Positions 25,879 through 34,658 are shown, counted from the stretch's first letter. The stretch: 64,000 nt of DNA from SHVO01 sp050250575 (GCA_050250575.1 JBFWOJ010000001.1:320247-384246); one strand, 5' to 3'. Made by a program: numbers and translations. Notes: generated by a model from the letters alone, not told the origin.

Positions 25879-28215
25879 ATGGCCGAGATCAAAAAAGCCG
25901 CGGTGATCGGCGCGGGCGTGATGGGAGCCGGCATCGCGGCTCACCTGACCAACGCCGGTATTCCGGTGGTGCTTCTGGACATCGTCCCGAAGGAAGGGGC
26001 CAATCGCAACGCGATTGCCGAAGGTGCGATCGCGAAGCTGCAGAAGGCCGATCCCGCGCCGTTCATGTCCAGGCGCAACGCGGGCCTGATCACGCCGGGC
26101 AATCTCGAAGACGATCTCGGGCTTCTCAAGGACTGCGACTGGATCGTCGAGGCCGTGATCGAACGCCTCGACATCAAGCAGGACCTTTACAAGAAGATCG
26201 AGAAGCACCGCAAAAGAGATTCGGTGGTCTCGTCGAACACCTCGACCATCCCGCTCAAGGAACTGACCGCGGGCATGCCCGAGGCGATGGTTCCCGATTT
26301 CATGATCACGCACTTCTTCAATCCGCCGCGCTATATGCGGCTCCTGGAGATCGTCGGCGGGCCGAAGACACGCAAGGACGCACTTCTGATGGTGCGGGAC
26401 TTCTGCGACATCCGTCTCGGCAAAGGCGTAGTGATCGCGAAGGACACACCCGGTTTCATCGGCAATCGCATCGGCATCTATTGGATGCAGAATGCGGTGG
26501 TGGAAGCCATCAATCTCGGCCTTACCATCGACGAGGCCGACGCCGTGGGCTCACGTCCCTTCGGGATTCCAAAGACCGGCGTGTTCGGGCTGCTCGATCT
26601 CATCGGCATCGACCTGATGCCGCATCTGACCAAGTCGATGCTGTCGCTCCTGCCCAAGAGCGATCCATACGTCGCGATTTCCGGCGAAGTGCCGGTGGTA
26701 ATGACCATGCTCAAGAACGGCTGGATCGGCCGCAAAGGCCCCGGCGGCTTCTACCGTTTGCGCAAGAACGGCGCCGAAAAGATCAAAGAGAGCATCAACC
26801 TCAAGACCGGCGAATATGCCGCCAGCGTGAAGTCTGCGCTTGAAAGCGCCGGCGCGGCCAAGAAGGGCGGCCTCAAAGCCGTGGTCGAACACGCCGATAA
26901 GGGCGGCACATACGCCTGGAAGCTCGCAAGCAAGGGCCTCGCCTACACCGCGGCGCTGGTGCCGGAAATCGCCGACACCATCGTCGACGTCGATGAGGCC
27001 ATGAAGGATGGCTACGGCTGGAAACATGGTCCGTTCGAGCTCATCGATCAGATGGGTGCGAAATGGTTCGCCGACAAGCTCGCCGCCGAGAAGATGGACG
27101 TGCCGCCGCTGCTCAAGCTCGCGGCGGAAAAAGGCGGATTCTACAAGGTTGAAGGCAGATCGCTCAAATACCTGACGGTCGTCGGCAAATATGAAGAAGT
27201 GGTCCGCGCGCCTGGTGTGCTTCGACTATCGGATGTCAAACGCGGCGCGACACCGATCCTCAAAACACCGTCGGCGAAAGTGTGGGACCTTGGCGACGGC
27301 GTGGCGTGCTTCGAGTTCACCTCGCGCGCCAACAGCCTCGATCCCATGATCATGCAGGGCTACAAGGACGTCCTGAAACTGTTCAAGAACGACAAGAAGT
27401 GGAAGGGCCTCGTCATTCATAACGAGGGACCGAACTTCTCGGTCGGCGCGAACATCGGGCTTCTCCTGTTCGCCGCCAACATCGCGGTCTGGAGCGAAAT
27501 CGAATCCCAGATCGAGGACGGCCAGAAGACCTACCAGGCGCTCAAGATGGCGCCCTTCCCCGTGGTTTCCGCGCCGCTCGGCATGGCGCTGGGCGGGGGC
27601 TGCGAGATCCTTCTGCATAGCGCGGCGATCCAAGCGCACGCGGAAACCTACACCGGTCTCGTCGAGGTCGGCGTCGGCGTGATCCCCGCCTGGGGAGGCT
27701 GCAAGGAAATGCTCCTGCGTATCCGCAAAGACCCGAAGACGCCGAAGGGGCCGATTCCGACGGTCGCGAAAGCCTTCGAGATGATCGGTACGGCGCAAGT
27801 CGCGAAGTCCGCGTTCGAAGCCAAGGAAATGGGAATCCTGCGCAAGGATGACGGCATCACCATGAACCGCGATCGGCTGCTCGCCGATGCCAAGGCCAAA
27901 GTGCTGAAGCTGGCGGAGAACTACGCGCCGCCCAAGGAGGAGACCATCAACCTGCCGGGGATCCACGGCGTTGTCGCGTTGAAAGTCGCGTTGCAAGCGC
28001 TCACGCTCCAGGGGAAGGTGACGCCGCACGATCAGACGGTATCGCTCGCCCTCGCAAGCGTGCTCACCGGCGGCAAGACCGATTTCTCCGAGCAGCTGAG
28101 CGAGAAGGACCTCATGAAGCTCGAGCGCCATGCCTTCCTCGAGCTTGCCAAGAACAATATGACCCTCGCGCGCATGGAACACATGCTCGACACGGGGAAA
28201 CCGCTGAGGAATTAA
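25879..28215 (+). CDS. 3-hydroxyacyl-CoA dehydrogenase / enoyl-CoA hydratase fusion (FadN-like order)
   Basis: Bifunctional beta-oxidation protein of 778 residues. Unlike E. coli FadB, the NAD-binding dehydrogenase half comes first: the Rossmann motif is AAVIGAGVMGAGIAAHL (residues 8-24), with STIPLKELTAG and THFFNPPRYMRLLEIV after. The crotonase half lies in the C-terminal part (about 475-640): FSVGANIGLL and GMALGGGCEILLHS. This order and length match Bacillus FadN (789 residues). AGGGAG precedes the ATG. It sits between the thiolase and the two dioxygenase-like genes. Confidence 0.95.
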   Translation: MAEIKKAAVIGAGVMGAGIAAHLTNAGIPVVLLDIVPKEGANRNAIAEGAIAKLQKADPAPFMSRRNAGLITPGNLEDDLGLLKDCDWIVEAVIERLDIKQDLYKKIEKHRKRDSVVSSNTSTIPLKELTAGMPEAMVPDFMITHFFNPPRYMRLLEIVGGPKTRKDALLMVRDFCDIRLGKGVVIAKDTPGFIGNRIGIYWMQNAVVEAINLGLTIDEADAVGSRPFGIPKTGVFGLLDLIGIDLMPHLTKSMLSLLPKSDPYVAISGEVPVVMTMLKNGWIGRKGPGGFYRLRKNGAEKIKESINLKTGEYAASVKSALESAGAAKKGGLKAVVEHADKGGTYAWKLASKGLAYTAALVPEIADTIVDVDEAMKDGYGWKHGPFELIDQMGAKWFADKLAAEKMDVPPLLKLAAEKGGFYKVEGRSLKYLTVVGKYEEVVRAPGVLRLSDVKRGATPILKTPSAKVWDLGDGVACFEFTSRANSLDPMIMQGYKDVLKLFKNDKKWKGLVIHNEGPNFSVGANIGLLLFAANIAVWSEIESQIEDGQKTYQALKMAPFPVVSAPLGMALGGGCEILLHSAAIQAHAETYTGLVEVGVGVIPAWGGCKEMLLRIRKDPKTPKGPIPTVAKAFEMIGTAQVAKSAFEAKEMGILRKDDGITMNRDRLLADAKAKVLKLAENYAPPKEETINLPGIHGVVALKVALQALTLQGKVTPHDQTVSLALASVLTGGKTDFSEQLSEKDLMKLERHAFLELAKNNMTLARMEHMLDTGKPLRN

Positions 28216-28224
28216 GGCTGTCAT

Positions 28225-28239
28225 CCCGGCTTGTCCGGG
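28225..28239. repeat. Short CCCGG/CCGGG hairpin before the first dioxygenase-like gene
   Basis: CCCGG (28225-28229), CTTGT, CCGGG (28235-28239) lies in the 38-bp gap after the HCDH-ECH gene, preceded by TGTCAT. The string resembles the edge of a common TGTCATCCCGG dispersed repeat. Low weight: it is short. Confidence 0.3.
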
Positions 28240-28253
28240 CAACGAAGGTTCTG

Positions 28254-28856
28254 ATGACGACACGTCGTAACGTTCTGTCTTACTTTCCCCTCGCCGCCCT
28301 CGTCGGCGCCCTTCCCGCGGGCGCCGCGCTGCGCCCGGGTGAAGACGATGCCTTTTTCGCGAAATACAAGGCGCCGGAAGGGGCGTCCTTCTTCATCTCC
28401 AATACGCCGAAGAGCGAGCGGGGCGACCGCATGGTCATCCGCGGCGTGGCGATGGATAAGGACAGGAAGCCGATCCCGGACGCGTCCGTGTACATCTATC
28501 ATACCGACGCCCAGGGCCGTTACAATGATACCGAGCCGCGCCCCGGATTTGGCGGCGAAAGCCCCCGTCTCTTCGGCTACATGCGCACGGATTCCGTCGG
28601 CCGCTACGTCTACGGCAACGTCCGTCCTGCCGCCTATCCCGGCCTCACCTTGCCCGCGCATGTGCACTTCGTGGTGCAGGCAGATGGATTCCAACCTCGC
28701 GTGTTCGAACTCTGGTTCGACGGCGATCCGATGATCAAACAGGATCATCTTGCCGGCCAGGCCAAGGACCCCGACCGCTTCCTGATCCGCAACGCCGTTC
28801 GCGACACGAACCGCGTGTGGCAAATCACGAACGACATCGTCATGGCACGGAAATGA
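28254..28856 (+). CDS. Exported intradiol ring-cleavage dioxygenase-like protein 1
   Basis: 200 residues. The N-terminus has a Tat-like signal (TTRRNVLSYF, then a hydrophobic core, cleavage near PAGAA). The rest is an intradiol (catechol/protocatechuate) dioxygenase fold with all four iron ligands in place: Tyr90 (AQGRYND), Tyr128 (AAYPG), His136 and His138 (PAHVHFVV). Family enzymes open catechols between the hydroxyls using Fe(III). It is about half as long as catechol dioxygenases and closer to the minimal PcaH-like core. GAAGG precedes the ATG. The substrate is unknown. The stop overlaps the next start. Confidence 0.82.
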   Translation: MTTRRNVLSYFPLAALVGALPAGAALRPGEDDAFFAKYKAPEGASFFISNTPKSERGDRMVIRGVAMDKDRKPIPDASVYIYHTDAQGRYNDTEPRPGFGGESPRLFGYMRTDSVGRYVYGNVRPAAYPGLTLPAHVHFVVQADGFQPRVFELWFDGDPMIKQDHLAGQAKDPDRFLIRNAVRDTNRVWQITNDIVMARK

Positions 28857-29461
28857 TGCGCCGCCGTGACCTCCTTACCATCGCCGCGGCCGCGTCGCTG
28901 ACACCCTGGCGCGCGCGTGCGCAAGTCCCGCCCGGCTACAACTCAAAGAAGTTCATTGCGCCCAAAGGCGTACCGTCGCGAATCACCATCGCACCCGGCG
29001 AGCCCGGGGAACGGCTGATCGTCACGGGCAAGGTGATGGATTGGCCGCAAGGCCTACCCGGCGTTTCGGTCTACATTTTTCATGCCGACCGCGAAGGCCG
29101 GTACACGCGCGACCGGGAACTTCCGAATGATGACAAGAACGCGCGCCTGCACGGCGCCCTGCGCACCGACGCCGAGGGCCGCTTCCGCTATGAGACGATC
29201 CGACCGGCGGGCTACGGGGCGAACGGCGCCCACATTCATTACGTCGTCACCCACCCCGGCTACAAAATGAGGATGGAGGAGCTTCGGCTGGCCGACGACC
29301 CGGAAGCCTTCTCCTCGCCCCCGGAGGTCCGCGGATTGAAACCGGGCGCGCGCCAACCGACCACCGCCTTTCCCGACTATGTGTTCGCCATCCTGCCCGT
29401 AAAGCAGGACGCTCAAGCGACTTGGCACGTCACCCACGATATCTATCTCGAGCGCGAATAG
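28853..29461 (+). CDS. Exported intradiol ring-cleavage dioxygenase-like protein 2
   Basis: 202 residues from the ATG at 28853, which overlaps the preceding stop by 4 bp; the adjacent ATG at 28856 is equally possible. A twin-arginine signal (RRRDLLTIAAAASLTP) ends near ARA. The iron ligands are conserved: Tyr84 (EGRYTR), Tyr121 (AGYGA), His127 and His129 (GAHIHYVV). It is a diverged paralogue of the upstream gene, sharing VYI-[FY]-H-[AT]-D and RTD-x3-GR blocks. The C-terminus (AFPDYVFAILPVKQD, THDIYLERE) parallels TNDIVMARK of copy 1. The pair may form a heteromer like PcaGH. Confidence 0.82.
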   Translation: MMRRRDLLTIAAAASLTPWRARAQVPPGYNSKKFIAPKGVPSRITIAPGEPGERLIVTGKVMDWPQGLPGVSVYIFHADREGRYTRDRELPNDDKNARLHGALRTDAEGRFRYETIRPAGYGANGAHIHYVVTHPGYKMRMEELRLADDPEAFSSPPEVRGLKPGARQPTTAFPDYVFAILPVKQDAQATWHVTHDIYLERE

Positions 29462-29475
29462 AAGGAACCGCCCTC

Positions 29476-31278
29476 ATGGCCGTCTACACCGCACCTTTGC
29501 GCGATATGAAGTTCGTGTACCGCGAGCTCTTCACCGGCGACGACCTCGCGAAGCTTCCGGGCTACGGCGATTTCACGCCTGATGTGGTCGATGCGGTGCT
29601 CGAGGAAGCCGCGAAGATCTCGCAAGAGGTTCTGTTCCCTCTGAACCGCTCCGGCGACGAAGAGGGCTGCACGTTCGAGAACGGTGTGGTTCGCACGCCA
29701 AAGGGTTTCAAGGAAGCCTATGACCAGTTCATCGCCGGCGGCTGGACGGGCCTCGGCGCCGATCAGGAGTACGGCGGCCAGGGGGCGCCCAAGGCGCTCA
29801 ACATGATGGTCGAGGAGATGATTTGCTCGGCCAACATGTCCTTCGGCATGTATCCGGGGCTCACGCACGGCGCCTATAACGCGCTGAAGCTCTACGGCAC
29901 CGAGCAGCAGAAACAGCTCTATCTGCCGAAATTCACCGACGGCACCTGGAGTGGCACGATGTGCCTCACCGAGCCGCAGTGCGGCACCGACCTCGGCCTG
30001 GTCCGCACCAAGGCCGATCCCCAGCCCGACGGCAGCTATAACCTCACCGGCACCAAGATCTTCATCTCCGCCGGCGAACACGATCTCACCCAGAACATCG
30101 TGCACCTCGTGCTCGCGCGTCTCCCGGATGCGCCGCCCGGCATCAAGGGTATCAGCTTGTTCATCTGTCCGAAGTTCCTGCCCAAGGAAGACGGCAGCGT
30201 GGGACCGCGGAACGGCGCCTCCTGCGGCTCGATCGAGCACAAGATGGGCATCAAGGCCTCGGCGACGTGCGTGATCAATTTCGACAACGCCAAAGCTTGG
30301 CTCGTGGGCGAAAAGCACAAAGGCATGCGCGCCATGTTCGCGATGATGAACACCGCGCGGTTAGGCGTCGGTGTGCAGGGTCTCGGCCTCTCCGAAGTCG
30401 CTTACCAGGGTGCGCTGCTTTATGCGCGCGAGCGCCTGCAAGGCCGCAGCCTCAAGGGCGCGAAGCATCCCGAGAAGCCCGCAGATCCGCTCCTGGTCCA
30501 CCCGGACGTGCGCAAGAATTTGCTGACCATGAAAGCCCTTACTGAAGGTATGCGCGCCCTCGTCATGTGGGTGTCCTGGAGCCAGGACATGGCGGAGAAG
30601 GCGACGCGCGAAGAAGACAAAGCCAAACACGACGATCTGATCCAATTCCTGACGCCCGTGGTAAAGGCCTTCGGCACCGACATCGGCTTCGACAATGCCA
30701 ACCTCGGCGTACAGATATTCGGCGGTCACGGTTACATCCGCGAACATGGGATGGAGCAGTTCGTGCGCGACGCGCGCATTACTCAGATCTACGAAGGCAC
30801 GAACGGCATCCAGGCGCTCGACCTGGTCGGCCGCAAGATGACCGCCCACTACGGCCGCTATATGCGCGCCTTCTTCCATCCGGTGCAGCAGTTCATCGAA
30901 GAGAATGCGGCGGATCCGAATATGGAGGAGATCGTGCTCGAACTCGCCAAGGGCTTCGGCCGCCTTCAGCAGGCGGTGGGAACCGTGGCGCAAAAAGGCT
31001 TGAGCAATCCCAACGAAGCCGGCGCCGCCGCGACGGACCTGCTGAAGATCCTGTCGTATGTGTCGGTCGGCTTCATGTGGGCGAAGATGGCCAAGCTTGC
31101 GTTCGCCAAACAAGCCGACGATCCGACCGGCTTCTACAAGGGCAAGATCAAGACCGCGAAGTTCTTCATGCACAAGCTGATGCCGCAGACCGGTGCGCTT
31201 TTGTCTTCGCTCATGGCCGGCGGCGACACCATCATGGACATGGAAGACGAATTGTTCAGCGCGGCGGTAGCGGCCTAA
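29476..31278 (+). CDS. fadE: Acyl-CoA dehydrogenase
   Basis: FAD enzyme for the first oxidation of beta-oxidation. The start is the ATG at 29476, with AGGA upstream, giving 600 residues, the length of Bacillus FadE-type proteins. Motifs: CLTEPQCGTDLGLVRTKA (flavin-contact loop), GIKASATCVINFDNA, and IYEGTNGIQALDLVGRKM, followed by an extra C-terminal helical domain. It directly follows the dioxygenase pair and precedes the thioesterase by 18 bp. Confidence 0.94.
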   Translation: MAVYTAPLRDMKFVYRELFTGDDLAKLPGYGDFTPDVVDAVLEEAAKISQEVLFPLNRSGDEEGCTFENGVVRTPKGFKEAYDQFIAGGWTGLGADQEYGGQGAPKALNMMVEEMICSANMSFGMYPGLTHGAYNALKLYGTEQQKQLYLPKFTDGTWSGTMCLTEPQCGTDLGLVRTKADPQPDGSYNLTGTKIFISAGEHDLTQNIVHLVLARLPDAPPGIKGISLFICPKFLPKEDGSVGPRNGASCGSIEHKMGIKASATCVINFDNAKAWLVGEKHKGMRAMFAMMNTARLGVGVQGLGLSEVAYQGALLYARERLQGRSLKGAKHPEKPADPLLVHPDVRKNLLTMKALTEGMRALVMWVSWSQDMAEKATREEDKAKHDDLIQFLTPVVKAFGTDIGFDNANLGVQIFGGHGYIREHGMEQFVRDARITQIYEGTNGIQALDLVGRKMTAHYGRYMRAFFHPVQQFIEENAADPNMEEIVLELAKGFGRLQQAVGTVAQKGLSNPNEAGAAATDLLKILSYVSVGFMWAKMAKLAFAKQADDPTGFYKGKIKTAKFFMHKLMPQTGALLSSLMAGGDTIMDMEDELFSAAVAA

Positions 31279-31296
31279 AGATCAACTCCCTGCCCC

Positions 31297-31812
31297 ATGA
31301 ACCTGATCTGGCGCTTGATCTGGATGTGGATCACCGCGCACCTCGGTGCGCGCGCCGACATCATGGGCGAAGGCAAGCTCGCGTTCCGCTGCCTGCCGAC
31401 CGACCTCGATATTTTCATGCACATGACGAACTCGCGGTACGCGAGCTTCGGCGACCTATCGCGGGTCAGCTTCATGATCCGCAATGGGACCTACGGGCGC
31501 CTGCGCAAAGCCGGATTCTTTCCGGTGCTGGGATCGATCACCTTCCGGTTCCGCCGGCCCATCATGCTGTTCGAGAAATTCACGGTCTCGACCAGCGTTC
31601 TGACTTGGGACGACCGTTATGTCTTCCTTCTTCACAAGTTCGAAACCTCGAAGGATATGGCGGCGATCGCGGTCGCGAAGGCCGCCTTCATCGGCAAACA
31701 AGGACGGGCGCCGATCGAGAAGATCATTGAGCTGATGGGCTACAGCGGAGCGAAGCCCGAAAGCCCAATCGCCAAGGAAGTCGCCGACCTCGACCTGGTC
31801 CTGAAAGCATAG
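31297..31812 (+). CDS. Hotdog-fold acyl-CoA thioesterase (THEM6-like)
   Basis: 171 residues. The hotdog-fold hallmarks are DLDIFMHMTNSRYASFGDLSR (the helix with the Asn/Asp pair typical of 4HBT thioesterases) and the strands VLGSITFRFRRPIMLFEKFTV and DRYVFLLHKFET. The N-terminal hydrophobic stretch (NLIWRLIWMWITAHL) may touch the membrane. It would release free fatty acids from CoA esters. It is co-transcribed with fadE (18 bp) and the FKBP gene (8 bp). Confidence 0.88.
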   Translation: MNLIWRLIWMWITAHLGARADIMGEGKLAFRCLPTDLDIFMHMTNSRYASFGDLSRVSFMIRNGTYGRLRKAGFFPVLGSITFRFRRPIMLFEKFTVSTSVLTWDDRYVFLLHKFETSKDMAAIAVAKAAFIGKQGRAPIEKIIELMGYSGAKPESPIAKEVADLDLVLKA

Positions 31813-31820
31813 GAGGTCCG

Positions 31821-32348
31821 ATGCCCTGCATGCTGCGTGTGTTGCTTATCCTCGCCGCATTTTCCGTGGCTCTTCCCGCCCTCGCCCAAAGCGACGAGGC
31901 GACGGAAGCCCGCGCCGCGGCCAACCTCGCGCTGCTCAACGCCAAGGGCCGCGCGCCCGCCAACGCCATCGCGGGCACGACCTTCATGGTCCTGAAGTCG
32001 GGACCGGCCTCGGGCGCCCATCCGACCCGCACCAGTGCGATCAAAGTGCGCTACGAGGGCAGCTTTTTGGAGGGCGAGCTGTTCGACACTTCGTACGGCA
32101 AGGAAACCGACGATGCGACCATCTTTCCGCTGCGTGCACTGATCCCCGGATTCGTGTCGGCGGTGATGATGATGAAGCCCGGCGACGAGTGGCTGGTGTC
32201 GATTCCGCCGGAGATGGCCTATGGCTCCGTCGGCCATCCGCTGGCGGGCAAGCACCTCTTCTTCAAGATCGAACTGGTGGACCACGCGGAGATGGCCCCG
32301 ACGCCTTCGCCGATCATGAAGCGGCTGCCGGGACGGAAAAGCCGCTAG
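31821..32348 (+). CDS. Exported FKBP-type peptidyl-prolyl isomerase
   Basis: 175 residues with a Sec signal peptide (about 1-22, ending ALPALA) followed by a spacer and one FKBP domain: IKVRYEGSFLEGELFDTSYG, FPLRALIPGFVSAVMMMKPGDEWLVSIPP and MAYGSVG. The usual V-x-Y-x-G and Asp of the active site are present. The ribosome site AGGAGG is 4 nt before the ATG. It assists folding in the periplasm, which would fit the two exported dioxygenase-like proteins in the same operon. The stop overlaps the convergent regulator gene by 4 bp. Confidence 0.92.
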   Translation: MPCMLRVLLILAAFSVALPALAQSDEATEARAAANLALLNAKGRAPANAIAGTTFMVLKSGPASGAHPTRTSAIKVRYEGSFLEGELFDTSYGKETDDATIFPLRALIPGFVSAVMMMKPGDEWLVSIPPEMAYGSVGHPLAGKHLFFKIELVDHAEMAPTPSPIMKRLPGRKSR

Positions 32349-33262
32349 GCGGCGGCCGGCGGCGGACTGGCAGGCCCGCTCTTGGCGGCTTTGGCGAGTT
32401 CAAACGCCTTTGTCAGCTTTTCGATCGTGGCCAGCTGCAGGCTGCTGGGATTCTCATAATCCTCCGCCAGCTCTTCGACCTGGCGCGCCATCTGGATACA
32501 GATTTGGGAGAGTTCGGGCTCCCCTAGGGCGTGCGCCGTCCGCCCCGCGTCTTCCAGCACGCCGACCAAGATCAGCACCCGCTCCTGCAGTTCCTTGTCG
32601 ATGCGCTTCTCGCGATAGGCAGCCAGGATGAGTCCGCACACCCAGCCGAGCTTCAGGCCATGGCTGTCGAGCCTCGCCGACATGACTTCCGCCATGTTGC
32701 TCTCGATGGCGTTGCGCAGTTCCGAAGACGTCATGCGCTTGCCCTCGATCGTCGCCTTCAACGTATTCACCACGCTCAGCTGCTTGATCTTCGAGGGCCG
32801 ATCGTTTGTCCCACGCCGTTCAGGTCCGAGGTAATCGTTCGTGACGATGAAAGGCTGGCGGTGCATGGCGAAATGCGCCACGCGGTCGAGCATTTTCGCC
32901 GGGGAGACCGGCTTTATCATCACATCGTCGGCGCCCGCGAGAATCGCCCGTTTGATCGCGCTGCCCTCCGCATCGCCCTTCACCAGGAGACTGATGAGGA
33001 TGAACGGGTTATATCCGATTCTGGAATGACGGATGTCGCGGACCGCATCGAAAAGCCCGGCATCAAGGTCCGCGGCGGCGATCAGGAGGTCGGGCGGCAG
33101 CTGTTTGATCGCTTCCACAAGGTCGGCGATGCGGCCGAACGTTCGCGTGCGGCGCATACCGTAATCGCGAAGCACTCCACGCATGCCTTCGCGAACCTGC
33201 TCGTTCGGCTCGGCGATATAAACTTCGACGTCCGCCAACTGGTCTTTACTGAAATTCTTCAC
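32345..33262 (-). CDS. Receiver-domain protein with a GPERR motif and a helical C-terminus
   Basis: 305 residues. The N-terminal 130 residues are CheY-like: AEPNEQVREGMRGVLRDYG, PPDLLIAAADLDAG and a Lys in DDVMIKPVSP. The phospho-acceptor is unclear (Asp65 or Asp67) and the usual Met-Pro turn is missing. After the receiver comes FIVTNDYLGPERRG, a motif common in orphan alphaproteobacterial receivers, then a helical region ending in an Ala/Pro tail. There is no DNA-binding domain, so it probably acts by protein contact. Orphan: no kinase gene adjacent. Confidence 0.83.
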   Translation of the reverse strand: MKNFSKDQLADVEVYIAEPNEQVREGMRGVLRDYGMRRTRTFGRIADLVEAIKQLPPDLLIAAADLDAGLFDAVRDIRHSRIGYNPFILISLLVKGDAEGSAIKRAILAGADDVMIKPVSPAKMLDRVAHFAMHRQPFIVTNDYLGPERRGTNDRPSKIKQLSVVNTLKATIEGKRMTSSELRNAIESNMAEVMSARLDSHGLKLGWVCGLILAAYREKRIDKELQERVLILVGVLEDAGRTAHALGEPELSQICIQMARQVEELAEDYENPSSLQLATIEKLTKAFELAKAAKSGPASPPPAAA

Positions 33263-33405
33263 ACGGCCAACTTTCTGGCGCCTGGATCATAATAGTTGTA
33301 TCGGCTGCGAAGAAATTTACGCTAGGGTGGTAGGACAAATCCAGCCCAGCGGGGCCGTCTCGGCTAGCTATCTGCGATCAACTGCGCGAGAGCCGCAAAC
33401 GCCGG

Positions 33406-34227
33406 TTACATCCGGCGGGCGGTAAATTTCTGCGCGCCGTCGATGGCGCCAACCATCTCGGGGCCATCGACCCGACCGTAGTAACGCTTCCCTGCCGCGG
33501 TAAACATGATATCCGCGCCGTTGAGTCGCGCCTCGCTCAGCGGGACGACCTTGTCGTCTTCGGTCAATTCCCCCGCGAGCCATTGGAAAGTTTGGGTCAA
33601 GCGCAGTTCGCCGCCACCGATTCGCCAGCGGCCATCGACTTTCGCAGGGACGATCCACTTATACGCCCGGCACCACTTCTCGCAGTCGCCCCCGGCATCG
33701 ATCGCCTCGTCCGGCTGCCATTCGGCCATATGAAAGGAGTTGGATACGATCCGCGTGCCCGGCTTCATGTCGAGGAGAATCGGGCGGAGTCTGAGATTGA
33801 TCTCCGGCAAAAGGAATAACGTCACCACGGTCGCTTTGGAAAAATCGGACTGGAAGATGTCCGCCCGCTCAAATGTCGCAAGGCCACTCGCGCCCTCGCG
33901 CTTGGCATTGAATTCGGCCAAAGCGACCATTTTTGCATTGTATTCGACACCGTGAGCGCGCACGCCGCGCTTGGCCGCGGCAATCACGGTACGGCCGTCG
34001 CCGGAGCCGAGATCGACGAGATAATCCTCATCCGTCAGCTTGGCCATATCGAGCATGCGATCGACGAGCGCCTGCGGCGTCGGCACCCAGATGACGTCTT
34101 TGCCCGATTGACCGGAATAAGGCTTGTACGGTGGCTTGGCGGTTTCCGCCTGCGAGGGCGCTACGGCGACGAAAAGCAGAAGCGCGGCGTAGAAAACGAC
34201 CACCACCTTTCGAACAAAAGGGGTCAC
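33406..34227 (-). CDS. Exported class I SAM-dependent methyltransferase
   Basis: 273 residues from a GTG at 34227 that overlaps the previous stop by 4 bp (GTGA). The N-terminus is a signal peptide (hydrophobic core VVVVFYAALLLFVAVAP, cleavage near SQA). The methyltransferase fold follows: VPTPQALVDRMLDMA, motif I VDLGSGDGRTVIAAA, EYNAKMVALA and VTLFLLPEINLRLRPILLD. A C-terminal beta-rich extension is also present. Export of a SAM enzyme is odd because SAM is cytosolic; the family is known but its substrate is not established. The ATG 23 codons upstream overlaps the neighbour and would bury the signal. Confidence 0.82.
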   Translation of the reverse strand: MTPFVRKVVVVFYAALLLFVAVAPSQAETAKPPYKPYSGQSGKDVIWVPTPQALVDRMLDMAKLTDEDYLVDLGSGDGRTVIAAAKRGVRAHGVEYNAKMVALAEFNAKREGASGLATFERADIFQSDFSKATVVTLFLLPEINLRLRPILLDMKPGTRIVSNSFHMAEWQPDEAIDAGGDCEKWCRAYKWIVPAKVDGRWRIGGGELRLTQTFQWLAGELTEDDKVVPLSEARLNGADIMFTAAGKRYYGRVDGPEMVGAIDGAQKFTARRM

Positions 34228-34652
34228 GAGGGCTTTCTCGCTTTCTCTTTCATCGCCTCGTTCAAATCCACGAATTCCCCGTAAAGAGCGTCGCACTCCA
34301 GACGCGAACCGCCACAGACGAAATCCATGCCGATCGCAAGTCCCGCCGCGCTGTCCTTCAGCTCACGGCAAATAACCGCGGGATGAGCCGCATGCCCTAG
34401 GCGGGTGAAGGTCCAGATGTGGGTGCGGTCCAGGGATTCAAACGCGAGGAACTTCTGATCCCCCGCTGCTTCGCGTACGCCGCCCTTTTCGACCAACACG
34501 TTCGCTACTTGATCGAGTGAGGCTGCGTTCAGGCCGCAGACGGTGACCGGCGCCGCGCGATCGACATAACGCGGCGCCGAAAACGGCGCCGGCTCCGCCG
34601 CAATAACAGCGGAGCCGACCAGCGTTGCGATGACCACGGTTTTCGTTCTCAT
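34224..34652 (-). CDS. Hypothetical exported protein coupled to the methyltransferase
   Basis: Not recognised. 142 residues from the ATG at 34652 with a short signal peptide (VVIATLVGSAVIAAEP). The mature part contains four cysteines (VTVCGLNA, VICREL, DFVCGG, LECDAL), which suggests two disulfides in the periplasm, and no membrane helix. It overlaps the methyltransferase gene by 4 bp, so the two are translated together and probably act together. GAGGG is almost adjacent to the ATG, a poor spacing. The upstream frame runs through a palindromic repeat and is not coding. Confidence 0.7.
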   Translation of the reverse strand: MRTKTVVIATLVGSAVIAAEPAPFSAPRYVDRAAPVTVCGLNAASLDQVANVLVEKGGVREAAGDQKFLAFESLDRTHIWTFTRLGHAAHPAVICRELKDSAAGLAIGMDFVCGGSRLECDALYGEFVDLNEAMKEKARKPS

Positions 34653-34658
34653 CCCTCG

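Noticed and set aside
25737..28239. CRISPR or other regularly spaced repeat array
   Set aside because: Only isolated inverted repeats were seen; no regular direct repeats with spacers anywhere in the window.
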